In this document: positions 23,472 to 32,340 of the stretch, in pieces | Numbering within the stretch: position 1 is the first letter of the stretch | How the letters are laid out: every line of letters starts with the position of its first letter | NCBI GenBank assembly: GCA_000702245.1 | Contig: KL370879.1 | Coordinates: 219,443-283,442 of the forward strand | Source of the DNA: Lachnospiraceae bacterium C6A11 | GTDB lineage: Bacteria; Bacillota; Clostridia; Lachnospirales; Lachnospiraceae | DNA length: 64,000 nt | Reading direction: 5' to 3' | The notes under the pieces: model-generated | Database searches by the model: none | Seen by the model: only the letters and a program-made list of their open reading frames with translations | What the model was told of the DNA's origin: nothing | Made by a program: the position numbers and the translations under genes

Positions 23472-26387
23472 CTATTTTCTGGCCATTCCGCCTTCCATCT
23501 TCTTTTCCTGCTGAGGTTTCTTAGCCTCAGGTTTTTTAGCCTGCTCAGGCTTCTGTGCACCCGGAACAACCTTCTCAACTATACTGCCATCCTTGATCAT
23601 ATCGGTCAGTTCCTTGCTCTTCAGAAGCTTGGCATTTTCAGGCTTCTTGATATTTTCAAGAATAGACTCATACGCATCCTTCTCCTGACGTGAATTTGTT
23701 GCCACCCAACGACAGATATTTTCGCCCTTTACAGGATCCTGTGTTGTCTTAAGGAATGCTACTCTTGCGAGATACTCCGGTAACAGGTGCTCTCTTACAG
23801 CTTCAGCCTTTCCGCTCTTAACACTCTTTGCAGCTTTCTCAAGAGCATCGGCATCCTTCTCTATCTGTTCCTGCTTCTGCTTTCTCTCTTCAGGATCGGT
23901 AATCTCCTTAAGAGCCTGTCTTTCCTCGTAGATTCTTTCCTTCTCCTTTTTAACAGCTGCTTTCTTCTCCTTAAGCGTATCAATAGCCTTCTCATACTCC
24001 GGATTCGGCTTCTCATCTGGATCATAATACTCCTTAAGGTATGAGATTACATCATTATCCTCAAGATGTTCTGTCATCTTATCAAGCTCAGCCTTGTATT
24101 TTTCCTTAAGCTCATCAGCCTTCTTCTTGTTATCATCCCAGCGTCCACCGAAATCAGTAGGATTCTTTTCAGATATCATCCTGAAAACCTTGTTACTGCT
24201 AAGTTCTTTGATCTGTTCAGCACTCGGCTTCTCTCCATTCTTCTCTGTAAGATATGCTTCCGCCTTATTCTTAAGCTCTATATTCTGGATATAGAAATCC
24301 GGATGCTGTGAATACATACGAACGAAATCAGGATTCTGAATAAGATTATGCGCTGCTTCGATCAGCTTGTATGAAAAAACAAAACTACTTGCATTTTCAA
24401 CGGTCTTTGCATCAAGAGTCTTGTCTGCAGCAATCTTTTTATAATGTGATTTAAGATAATCCTTTGCCGCATTAAAGTGATCATACTTTTCGTTATAATG
24501 CGATGGGTATCTTTCAACAACATTGATAAATTCATTATCCAGAGAAAGATCGGCAATCGACTGCTCATTAACCTCCTTCTTATGCTTAATCAGATAATCC
24601 TTTGCAGCTGCTTCCAGATAATTAAGCCCGAATTTATTATCAAATTCCTTAAGACTGTATTTATCAGAACCAATGCTTGCTGCTTCATTCATTGCAGCTT
24701 CCGCAACATAAGCAAATGGCGCCGTCCTATAAAAGCTATGCCCTGCAAGTTCCGCAGTTTTCTTAAGCTCTTCGATCTGTCCCGGTATTCTGAGCATTGC
24801 ATTTTTCGCCTCGTTCAGACGAAGTTTTCCGGCATCGCTGCCCGGCCCAAATATAAGTCCCTTTCTGTTATCATAATAATCCTTAGAAGCCTTATTGTAT
24901 TTATCAAGCGCGTCTATCAGCTTATTTGTATTCGCCTTCGGGTTATCCAGATCAGAGAGAGTTATACAATCCTTGAGAGCAGTTATCATATTTCCGTAAA
25001 GAGCTGTATCCTTTCCCTGAATCTTATTCTTTTTAACTGAATCCAGAGTTACGAGAACATTCTTCAGCTCCTTATGAATATCATTCGCCTGCTTTGCCAT
25101 ATTCCACTTGGCTTCTGTCGCTTCCAGAGGCTTGGCATTAGGATCCTTTACCATTTTGATCTGATCCTGCACGATTCTATCTTCATGAGCAAGAATATTT
25201 GTTCTTATCTGTTCAGGCGTGATCTCAACCTTCACTTCAGCTGCAGGTTCCTCAGGTTTTACCTCTTCAGTTTTAACCTTTCTCACCGGTCTAACTACCT
25301 TGATCTTACTCTCGACCGGCTGATAGCTTCCGTCCTTCAGTTCATACCGATCAACAGTTATCTCCGGCACCACGCCCTTCTTTCCGGCAAGGTGTGCAGA
25401 AACGATCTCATACATAAGCTCCATTTTATAAAGCTGTCCCTTAAGATCTGCATTCTCAACAGACTTGTATTTTTCTCCATACCTCTCATCGAGAGTCTGT
25501 CCATCAACCTTAATAAGCTTTGATGTATCGATTCCCTGCTCCTTAAGAAAAGCAACTCGCTCCGGATTATCTATCTCCTTCATGAATTCGATTGCGGAAA
25601 TATCAAGTTCATTCTTCAGCTTAAGCTTCTGATACCTTTCAATGATACCCTCTGCTGTCGGATTCTTATCAAATACAGCATTAACCATAGATGCAGGAGA
25701 AGCGTAAACACCAATATCCGGATTGGTTCTCCACAGTCTATCGTAGGCATTGTCTGCGAAGTTATTAAGAGTCTCCTCTGTCAGGGAATCCCCCTTAACC
25801 TCAGGAGCCTTTTCTTCTACAGCAGGCGCTTCCTGTGCAGGCTCATCCTCGTACATCTCCGGATCTTCTACGGCTGTTTCATAAAGCGTCGGCTCTTCAG
25901 CCATTATCGCTCTCTTTATATCTTTTCTCGGTCCTTCAGGAACAATTGTTACAGGGCCATTTTCTGCCTCTGCAGTAATTGCAGCAGTTCCTTCAAATAC
26001 CTGACGCAGAAGCTCAAGCTGATACATCTGCTCCTTCTCAGCCTTGTCTTCAACGTGTGCATATTTATCAGACCACATTTCCTCTGCGGTCTTTCCGTCA
26101 ATCTTAATATTATTCCAGATGCCTTCCCTGTTCATATCCTGAAAAGCAATCCCTGTCAGGCTGTTCAAACGATTCTTAAATCTGAAATCCGCAAGTCTTG
26201 CAGAGATTTCATCACCTGTCAGTTCACGTTCAGCATCATTATCCTTCTTCTGAACAAATAAGAACTGAACAAGCTGTTCAAGATTTAATCCTCTGTATCT
26301 GGTCTTTGCAGTCCATGCAGCCTTGGCAAATCCGGATGCTGCTTCAGCCAATGATTTACTATTCTCAACTACTTCTGTTTCTTTCAT
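23472..26387 (-). CDS. 971-residue Lys/Glu-rich protein of unknown function with internal duplication
   Basis: I do not recognise this family. It has no signal peptide or membrane segment and is highly charged and mostly helical, with a strong coiled-coil tract near residues 770-860 and a Lys/Pro/Gln tail (EQAKKPEAKKPQQEKK). A module occurs twice: about residues 60-140 and 250-350, each with a helical lead, an IKIDGKTAEEMWSDKY-like or IKVDGQTLDERYGEKY-like box, and a following MYQLELL or LYKMELM helix. Between them lies an acidic Pro/Glu linker. The start has AAAGGAG. It is a single-gene unit with promoter and terminator. The repeat suggests a multi-site binding protein; nothing shows a partner. 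Confidence 0.85.
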   Translation of the reverse strand: MKETEVVENSKSLAEAASGFAKAAWTAKTRYRGLNLEQLVQFLFVQKKDNDAERELTGDEISARLADFRFKNRLNSLTGIAFQDMNREGIWNNIKIDGKTAEEMWSDKYAHVEDKAEKEQMYQLELLRQVFEGTAAITAEAENGPVTIVPEGPRKDIKRAIMAEEPTLYETAVEDPEMYEDEPAQEAPAVEEKAPEVKGDSLTEETLNNFADNAYDRLWRTNPDIGVYASPASMVNAVFDKNPTAEGIIERYQKLKLKNELDISAIEFMKEIDNPERVAFLKEQGIDTSKLIKVDGQTLDERYGEKYKSVENADLKGQLYKMELMYEIVSAHLAGKKGVVPEITVDRYELKDGSYQPVESKIKVVRPVRKVKTEEVKPEEPAAEVKVEITPEQIRTNILAHEDRIVQDQIKMVKDPNAKPLEATEAKWNMAKQANDIHKELKNVLVTLDSVKKNKIQGKDTALYGNMITALKDCITLSDLDNPKANTNKLIDALDKYNKASKDYYDNRKGLIFGPGSDAGKLRLNEAKNAMLRIPGQIEELKKTAELAGHSFYRTAPFAYVAEAAMNEAASIGSDKYSLKEFDNKFGLNYLEAAAKDYLIKHKKEVNEQSIADLSLDNEFINVVERYPSHYNEKYDHFNAAKDYLKSHYKKIAADKTLDAKTVENASSFVFSYKLIEAAHNLIQNPDFVRMYSQHPDFYIQNIELKNKAEAYLTEKNGEKPSAEQIKELSSNKVFRMISEKNPTDFGGRWDDNKKKADELKEKYKAELDKMTEHLEDNDVISYLKEYYDPDEKPNPEYEKAIDTLKEKKAAVKKEKERIYEERQALKEITDPEERKQKQEQIEKDADALEKAAKSVKSGKAEAVREHLLPEYLARVAFLKTTQDPVKGENICRWVATNSRQEKDAYESILENIKKPENAKLLKSKELTDMIKDGSIVEKVVPGAQKPEQAKKPEAKKPQQEKKMEGGMARK

Positions 26388-26439
26388 ATTGCGCTCCTTT
26401 CCGAATGATCGTTTTCGTTACATGTTATCCACATAATAA

Positions 26440-26467
26440 ACTATACTGCATAACAAAAGCGCAACAA
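26440..26467 (-). promoter_or_regulatory. Predicted promoter of the 971-residue gene
   Basis: Minus strand -35 TTGTTG (26462-26467), 16-base spacer, -10 TATAGT (26440-26445). Confidence 0.5.
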
Positions 26468-26502
26468 AAAAAATCGATATATCTAAAAATACCGATTTTT
26501 TT
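26465..26502 (-). terminator. Terminator of the histidine phosphatase gene
   Basis: Minus-strand stem AAAAAATCGGTAT / ATATCGATTTTTT, ending in TTTTTTTTG. It overlaps the -35 of the next promoter. Confidence 0.7.
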
Positions 26503-26551
26503 ATAACTTTATTAATTGTAAATATCATTCCGGCGCTTTAACCGTCCAAGC

Positions 26552-27103
26552 CTACATCAGCTGCATAAGCTTGCAGTTTTCTATTCCGGCACTCCAGAAC
26601 TGCGCTATCGGATAATGCCTTATCTGGCTCACTATGCTCGAATTCATCGCTCCATGACCTACAATAAGTACACTCTTTCCTTTTTCATGCTCCGGAATAG
26701 CCCTTTCCCTTAGGAACTCGCCAGTTCTGGCGAAAAGCTCTTCAAAGGTTTCCGCTCCACCGACAGAGGAAGTATAATTCTCCGGTTCCTTGAAAATAAC
26801 ATTTACCGGAAGGTCCGGATCATCGAAGGAATCCTTGACCCCCTCGTATTCTCCAAAGCTCATTTCCAGAAGTCTGTCATCATAAATAACAGGTATATTT
26901 CTGCCTCTTAGAAGAATATCTGCGGTTTCCCTGGCCCTTATAAGCGGTGAGCAAAAGCAAATATCAAACTCAACATCTTTATATGTTTCACGCGCTTTTT
27001 CCGCCATCTCTCTTCCGCTATCATTCAGCGGAATATCTGTTCTCCCCTGCAGTTTTCTCTCATCATTCCAGTCCGTCCTGCCATGTCTTATGATGTATAT
27101 CAT
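26552..27103 (-). CDS. Histidine phosphatase family protein (phosphoglycerate-mutase-like)
   Basis: A 183-residue protein with the catalytic RHG motif IIRHGRTDWN near the start, LNDSGREMAEKAR, SPLIRARETA, the acid Glu in LLEMSFGEYEG, and the second His in VLIVGHGAMN. This is the broad-specificity phosphatase branch (CobC/GpmB-like). The substrate cannot be told. I chose the ATG at 27103, which has GGAGG seven bases upstream; the frame opens nine codons earlier without a site. A terminator follows. Confidence 0.9.
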   Translation of the reverse strand: MIYIIRHGRTDWNDERKLQGRTDIPLNDSGREMAEKARETYKDVEFDICFCSPLIRARETADILLRGRNIPVIYDDRLLEMSFGEYEGVKDSFDDPDLPVNVIFKEPENYTSSVGGAETFEELFARTGEFLRERAIPEHEKGKSVLIVGHGAMNSSIVSQIRHYPIAQFWSAGIENCKLMQLM

Positions 27104-27197
27104 TACTGTCCTCCGTGTTGCTGCTATCAATTATCGCTGTCTGTTTTCTCCGTACAAGCATTTAATCAACGTCATGTGATCAACTTTTTTCCCGGGT

Positions 27198-27590
27198 TTA
27201 CAGCTCGATTGTCTCCGGAGCTGCTGTGAATGAAGAAATAACTGCTGTGGCGTCCTTAAGATAGAATACCTCTGTATTTCCGTCATCAGGATCATACATA
27301 GCCTTAAGATCAGGATATGCATCAAGCATAGAAACTCTTGCTTCTCTTCTGTCATCCTCAACAAGCTCGCCTGAAACTCTGATCCATGAACCATCCTTAA
27401 ATGCACATATCTCAACCTTCGGATTCGCATGTATCTGCTTTGAAACATTCTTAGCCTTTCCGGTCTGGATATAGAGCTTACCCTCAAATACATTAACCGT
27501 TCCGAAAGGTCTTACTCTCGGCTGATCCCCGTCAACTGTTGCAAGATAATAAGCTCCTGCGTTCTTTAAAAACTCGTAAACTTTCTCCAT
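27198..27590 (-). CDS. Pyridoxamine 5'-phosphate oxidase-fold protein
   Basis: A 130-residue protein with the split-barrel flavin-binding fold: MEKVYEFLKNAGAYYLATVDGDQPRVRPFG at the N-terminus (shortened: YLATVDGDQPRVRP), YIQTGKAKNV, and a WIRVSGEL strand. Such small proteins in Clostridia are annotated as PPOX-like and may bind FMN or F420-like cofactors; it is too short and lacks motifs for true PdxH. The start has AAGGAGG eight bases upstream. Confidence 0.88.
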   Translation of the reverse strand: MEKVYEFLKNAGAYYLATVDGDQPRVRPFGTVNVFEGKLYIQTGKAKNVSKQIHANPKVEICAFKDGSWIRVSGELVEDDRREARVSMLDAYPDLKAMYDPDDGNTEVFYLKDATAVISSFTAAPETIEL

Positions 27591-27738
27591 CTTTCATACC
27601 TCCTTACAAATGGATAATATTACTTTACATCATCGTAGTTAAAAATCAATCTTTCACAATATATTCGTTTACTATATCCAAGTATAGCTGCTCGTTAATA
27701 TGCATCCGATTTCCTGATTACCCGCGTCAATAACTCTG

Positions 27739-28134
27739 CTAGTCATAGAATCTGTCCATCCCGGGTCCTGCCTCAAGACGTTTGATGTACACTTCCGGAT
27801 TCCGAAGCATATCTGCCATCATAAGAAAGGTATCAAGTGCAAGCCCTTCCTTATTGGTGTCAGCATAATTCTTCCCCACATCCTGCTTCATCTCTACATT
27901 TCTCATATTGAAGAAATACAGGTCTGTCAGTCCATAGCCGCTGCATTTCAGCTTATCCAGAAAGGTATGATTGTCCAGATAATACATGAATTCATCCATC
28001 ATACGATCATCAAGAAGGAGTTCATTCCAAAGTTCATCTGCATAATCTTTAGTTTTTCCTGCATACTCGGCAAGTGCCTTAAGTCGGTCGTATGCCTTGA
28101 TCAGCCTGCCGTCCAGTATTATATTTCCTGCCAT
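27739..28134 (-). CDS. Hypothetical protein co-transcribed with a PAP2 phosphatase
   Basis: A 131-residue soluble protein that I do not recognise. It looks mostly helical, with a Tyr/Asp-rich centre (LKCSGYGLTDLYFFNMRN) and a C-terminus GPGMDRFYD. Its ATG is five bases after the PAP2 stop, so the two are almost certainly translated from one message. Confidence 0.8.
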   Translation of the reverse strand: MAGNIILDGRLIKAYDRLKALAEYAGKTKDYADELWNELLLDDRMMDEFMYYLDNHTFLDKLKCSGYGLTDLYFFNMRNVEMKQDVGKNYADTNKEGLALDTFLMMADMLRNPEVYIKRLEAGPGMDRFYD

Positions 28135-28139
28135 GTCTT

Positions 28140-28685
28140 TCAGTCCTTCGCCGGTTTCTTCTCTACCACCTTGTCATAAATAAGCTTCTTAACCATTACA
28201 TGTACAAGAATTGGAATCGTTAAACCGAAAGCAAGTCCGGCCATTACATCCGTCGGATAATGAACAACATTATACAGTCTTGAGAATGTTATTATGGCTG
28301 CAATACAAACAAATGGTATACCCAGCTTTTTATTATTAATAAATATAGAAACAGCAACCGCAAATCCATTTGCCGCATGTCCCGATGGGAAGGACGAATC
28401 CTTCTGCTTTCCTATAAGCGACTCCAGAAAATCATATGCCTCGTACGGTCTGGTTCTGTCAACTATATTTTTCACTATCAGACTGGTTATTATGAAGGTT
28501 ATGAGTAATGACAGCGCAGCCTCAAGTCCTATCTTCCTTGTTTTAACCAGCACAAGCAGTACTATTGCCGTCACTATCCAGAACCAGCCTCCGTCACCCA
28601 GAAACGAGAAGAACCACATTATCTTATCCATCACAGGACTTCTCAGATGCTTCATACTATCCAAAAAATCAGCTTCCCACGCCAT
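28140..28685 (-). CDS. PAP2-family phosphatase (membrane)
   Basis: A 181-residue integral membrane protein with about five hydrophobic segments. The three catalytic motifs are present: KNIVDRTRP, PSGH in SSFPSGHAAN, and SRLYNVVHYPTD. The family includes undecaprenyl-diphosphate and lipid phosphatases acting at the outer face of the membrane. Start has GGAGATAAG. It is followed by the 131-residue gene. Confidence 0.92.
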   Translation of the reverse strand: MAWEADFLDSMKHLRSPVMDKIMWFFSFLGDGGWFWIVTAIVLLVLVKTRKIGLEAALSLLITFIITSLIVKNIVDRTRPYEAYDFLESLIGKQKDSSFPSGHAANGFAVAVSIFINNKKLGIPFVCIAAIITFSRLYNVVHYPTDVMAGLAFGLTIPILVHVMVKKLIYDKVVEKKPAKD

Positions 28686-28725
28686 ATCTTATCTCCATTA
28701 GTTTTTTTATCAAACAATATCTTTA

Positions 28726-28792
28726 TCAAATCCTACTTTTCTGTATTTGCTCTGATTCAGATTTCCTCGTCAAAGCCTACTGCTCTGTATTA
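28726..28792. repeat. Imperfect direct repeat upstream of the PAP2 gene
   Basis: Two 23-base copies at 28726-28748 and 28770-28792 match at 19 positions (TCAAA-CCTACT--TCTGTATT pattern), 44 bases apart. They fill the gap between leuS terminator and the PAP2 gene. Confidence 0.5.
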
Positions 28793-28808
28793 GTTTCCTT
28801 ATAATCCA

Positions 28809-28831
28809 CGAGGCACCGTAATGGTGCCTCG
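28809..28831 (-). terminator. Hairpin after leuS
   Basis: Stem CGAGGCACC / GGTGCCTCG with a five-base loop, 12 bases after the leuS stop. The following sequence is GTGGATTATA, so the T-run is poor. Confidence 0.55.
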
Positions 28832-28842
28832 ATATAAGTTAA

Positions 28843-31272
28843 TTATTTAGCTACGATATTGATGATCTTGCCAGGAACATAGATCTCCTTAACGATAGTC
28901 TTGCCGGCAATCCTGTCACCAAGTGCTTCCTTACCAAGCGCGATGATAGTGTCCTTATCAGCGTCAGCAGGAACATCAACTGTTACTCTTGTCTTACCAC
29001 AAACCTGTACAGGAAGTGTGATCGTATCAGCCTTGAGGTGAGCCTCATCAAACTCAGGCCACTCAGCGTGGAATACAGAATCGGTTCCGCCGAGTACCTC
29101 CCAGAGTTCCTCGCCGATATGAGGTGCGAAAGGTGCGATAAGCTTAACCATAGTCTTAAGTGTTTCCTTATCAACGCCTGTAGACTTAGTAAGGTCAACA
29201 AACTTGTTGTTATACTCCATAAATGCAGAAATAACTGTATTTAAGCTGAAGCTCTCAAGTCTCTGTGAGATGTCCCTGATAAGTCCGTGACGAAGTCTCA
29301 GAAGCTCAGGTGTCTCTGCAACGTCCTTCTCTGCATTCTCTGTAACCATTGTGTAGAATCTCTTGATGAATCTTGAAATACCGTCGATTCCGGCATCATC
29401 CCAGATTGAATCAAGTTCAGGTGGTCCTACGAAAAGTTCATAGAGACGAAGCGCATCACAACCATAATCATTTACGATATCATCAGGTGAAACGATATTT
29501 CCAAGTGACTTACTCATCTTGGTTGGCTTGCCGGTCTCTCTGTCACGGCCGCAGATCATACCCTGATTGAAAAGCTTTGTGAAAGGCTCCTCAAAGCCTA
29601 TAACTCCGATATCATAAAGGAACTTTGTATAGAATCTCGAATACAGAAGGTGAAGAACCGCATGCTCAACACCACCGATGTACATATCAACCGGAAGGTA
29701 CTTATCAGCCTTCTCCTTTGAAACGAGCTCTTCGTTATTCTTAACATCAACGTATCTGAGGAAATACCATGATGATCCTGCCCACTGAGGCATGGTATTT
29801 GTCTCTCTCTTAGCAGGCTTTCCGCAGCAAGGGCAGGTTGTATTTACCCAGCTGTCAATAGCTGCAAGTGGTGATTCACCGGTTCCTGTAGGCTCGTACT
29901 TCTCAACCTCAGGAAGTGTAAGTGGAAGGTCGGTCTCCGGAACAGGAACTGCGCCGCAATCAGGACAATGGATGATTGGAATTGGCTCACCCCAATATCT
30001 CTGACGTGAGAATACCCAGTCACGAAGCTTGTAATTGGTTGTAGCCTTGCCAAGCCCTCTCTCCTCTATCATATGAGGAGCTTCCTTCTTCAGAACAGCT
30101 GACTCCATACCGTTCCACTCACCTGAGTTGATCATAACTCCGGCAGCCTCGGTATAAGCCTCTGTCATATTTTCAATCTCCTTACCATCCTTAGCGATAA
30201 CCTGGATGATAGGAATATTAAACTTCTTAGCAAACTCAAAGTCTCTGTCATCATGGGCAGGAACACACATGATAGCGCCTGTACCGTAATCAGCAAGTAC
30301 ATAGTCTGAAAGCCAGATAGGGATCTTCGCGCCATTAAGCGGATTTATCGCATAGCTTCCTGTAAATACACCTGTCTTCTCGTGATCGGCCATACGGTCA
30401 ACCGATGAACGAAGTGATGTCTGATAGATGTAATCATCAACAGCAGCCTTTGTTTCAGGTGTTGCAAGGCTTGCAGCAATCTTGTGCTCAGGAGCAAGAA
30501 CCATAAAGGTTGCACCATAAAGGGTGTCAGGCCTTGTTGTATAAACAGTGATCTCCTCATCTCTTCCGTCGATCTTGAACTGAACCTCAGCACCTGTAGA
30601 CTTACCGATCCACTCAGTCTGCATCTTCTTAACCTTCTCTGGCCAGTCAAGCTTATCAAGGTCGTTAAGAAGTCTCTCTGCATAAGCTGTGATCTTCAGC
30701 ATCCACTGACGAAGATTCTTCTTTGTAACGTCAGCGCCGCATCTCTCGCACTTTCCTTCCTTAACCTCTTCGTTGGCAAGACCTGTCTTACATGAAGGAC
30801 ACCAGTTGATAGGCATCTCCTTCTCATATGCAAGACCGTGCTTGAACATCTGGACAAATATCCACTGTGTCCACTTGAAGTAGTCAGGATCGGTTGTATT
30901 TACTTCCATATCCCAGTCATAAATAGCTGCGATCTGCTTGATCTGCTTCTTGATGCTTGCAATATTTGCTGCTGTCGAGATTGACGGATGAATACCGTTC
31001 TTAATAGCATAGTTCTCGGCAGGCAGTCCGAATGCATCCCAGCCCATAGGATGGATAACATACTTTCCGTGCATGAGCTGATATCTGCTCCATACATCCG
31101 ATATAACATATCCTCTCCAATGTCCTACGTGAAGGCCGTTTCCTGAAGGGTAAGGGAACATATCCAGGCAGTAATACTTCGGCTTAACACCGTCGTTAAC
31201 GTTTACCGGCTTCTCTTCCCATTTTTTAGTCCATTTGGCCTCGATCAATTTGTGATTATACTGGGTTGCCAT
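28843..31272 (-). CDS. leuS: Leucyl-tRNA synthetase
   Basis: An 809-residue class I synthetase. The HIGH motif appears as GNGLHVGHWRG near residue 44, the KMSKS loop as KMSKSLGN near 575, with zinc-like cysteines (WCPSCKTG, CERCG; CPDCG, CPCCGKP) and an editing domain with TTRPDTLYGATF. The start has AGGAAAG. I looked for a T-box in the 79 bases between it and the upstream gene and there is no room for one; a plain promoter is present instead. Confidence 0.98.
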   Translation of the reverse strand: MATQYNHKLIEAKWTKKWEEKPVNVNDGVKPKYYCLDMFPYPSGNGLHVGHWRGYVISDVWSRYQLMHGKYVIHPMGWDAFGLPAENYAIKNGIHPSISTAANIASIKKQIKQIAAIYDWDMEVNTTDPDYFKWTQWIFVQMFKHGLAYEKEMPINWCPSCKTGLANEEVKEGKCERCGADVTKKNLRQWMLKITAYAERLLNDLDKLDWPEKVKKMQTEWIGKSTGAEVQFKIDGRDEEITVYTTRPDTLYGATFMVLAPEHKIAASLATPETKAAVDDYIYQTSLRSSVDRMADHEKTGVFTGSYAINPLNGAKIPIWLSDYVLADYGTGAIMCVPAHDDRDFEFAKKFNIPIIQVIAKDGKEIENMTEAYTEAAGVMINSGEWNGMESAVLKKEAPHMIEERGLGKATTNYKLRDWVFSRQRYWGEPIPIIHCPDCGAVPVPETDLPLTLPEVEKYEPTGTGESPLAAIDSWVNTTCPCCGKPAKRETNTMPQWAGSSWYFLRYVDVKNNEELVSKEKADKYLPVDMYIGGVEHAVLHLLYSRFYTKFLYDIGVIGFEEPFTKLFNQGMICGRDRETGKPTKMSKSLGNIVSPDDIVNDYGCDALRLYELFVGPPELDSIWDDAGIDGISRFIKRFYTMVTENAEKDVAETPELLRLRHGLIRDISQRLESFSLNTVISAFMEYNNKFVDLTKSTGVDKETLKTMVKLIAPFAPHIGEELWEVLGGTDSVFHAEWPEFDEAHLKADTITLPVQVCGKTRVTVDVPADADKDTIIALGKEALGDRIAGKTIVKEIYVPGKIINIVAK

Positions 31273-31312
31273 TTCTTCTTTCCTCCAAACAAAAAGTTCT
31301 AATAATTTTGAT

Positions 31313-31341
31313 ATTTTACATCAATCAGTCTATCTTTTCAA
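31313..31341 (-). promoter_or_regulatory. Predicted promoter of leuS
   Basis: Minus strand -35 TTGAAA (31336-31341), 17-base spacer, -10 TAAAAT (31313-31318). Confidence 0.6.
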
Positions 31342-31351
31342 TATACTGATA

Positions 31352-32254
31352 TTATATCTCGCCCGTGATAAGCCATGGTGAAGGCTGCGAAACAAATACG
31401 CTGTTCTTGTCAGTCTTGCTGATGGTTACCTGGGTTACTTCCATGTTCTTAATATTGTGTCTCTCAAATATATCCTTGATCGTACTGAGGATATCAAGCT
31501 CGAGAGTATAGATAACGAACTGCATCTTAGGGTTCTTGGTGAGGAGTCTTTCGATATCCTTTTCAAGATACTTGGTCGCAACGATGAATGAAAGTCTCGG
31601 CATAGGGATCTTAGCAAGTGATTCCTCCGAAAGGTCAGGGATGATCTCTACGTTGTGGAGACCGAACTTGGAAACATTCTCCTCCATAGTCCTCTTATCC
31701 TGTTCATCCGGCTCAACCGCGATTATAGTACCCTCGCTCGCAATGATAGCCGACTCAATAACGATACTCTCACCGCTTACGATTGCGATGGTATCATGTG
31801 AATCAACTCCGAGCATACTCATGATGATGGCTCTTATCTCGTTGCCAACGTATTTAACAGTACCCTTACTGAAGAACTCATTCTTCATACCTATCCTGTA
31901 TGACTCTCTTGTATTTTCATTAAGGATAAATATAACCGATGGCACTGAAAGCTTCTTATTAGCGAAGTCAATAACCTTTGCATGCTTTATGTTATCATTC
32001 GGGATAAGTCCCTCAGCGAACCATACATCATAATCGCCTATTCCCTTCTCCCATAATTCATAGAACAGGTTCTCATGTGTTGAATCCGCAAATATCATTA
32101 CTCTCTTATGAGTCTCGATGGTAGGAATGATATTCTTCTCCTTACCGCAGATGTTCATGAGCTTGATCTTCTCCGGACTCGTCTCCATAAAATCTGCAAA
32201 ATACGCTGTCCACGCAAGCATTTCCTTGTTGTTGTAAGCTGTTCTCTGTGTCAT
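31352..32254 (-). CDS. Degenerate CbiE/CbiT-like (precorrin methyltransferase-like) protein
   Basis: A 300-residue protein. The C-terminal part (about 135-300) aligns by eye with the CbiT/CobL methyltransferase domain: KYVGNEIRAIIMSMLGV, then AIVSGESIVIESAIIA where the family has a DIGAGTGSVSIEAA SAM loop, IIAVEPDEQ, FGLHNVEII, then MEVTQVTISKTDK and a WLITGEI end. The Gly-rich SAM loop is largely lost. The part before it (about 50-125) resembles the second half of CbiE (FADSTHENLFYELWEKGIGDYDVWF; key L-GIGDYDV--AEGL). The first CbiE subdomain is missing. So I infer a relic or repurposed protein. No other cobalamin gene is near. Start has GAGGAGG. Confidence 0.6.
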   Translation of the reverse strand: MTQRTAYNNKEMLAWTAYFADFMETSPEKIKLMNICGKEKNIIPTIETHKRVMIFADSTHENLFYELWEKGIGDYDVWFAEGLIPNDNIKHAKVIDFANKKLSVPSVIFILNENTRESYRIGMKNEFFSKGTVKYVGNEIRAIIMSMLGVDSHDTIAIVSGESIVIESAIIASEGTIIAVEPDEQDKRTMEENVSKFGLHNVEIIPDLSEESLAKIPMPRLSFIVATKYLEKDIERLLTKNPKMQFVIYTLELDILSTIKDIFERHNIKNMEVTQVTISKTDKNSVFVSQPSPWLITGEI

Positions 32255-32340
32255 ACGTATCCCTCCTCGCGTATACTTTTTATAGTTTTCGGCTGCCGAC
32301 CGCCTGTCTTATGCAGCCATCTCTGTCAGTCGTGATAGTT

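Noticed and set aside
31273-31351. T-box riboswitch for leuS
   Set aside because: Only 79 bases of leader space, no AGGGTGG-type antiterminator block.
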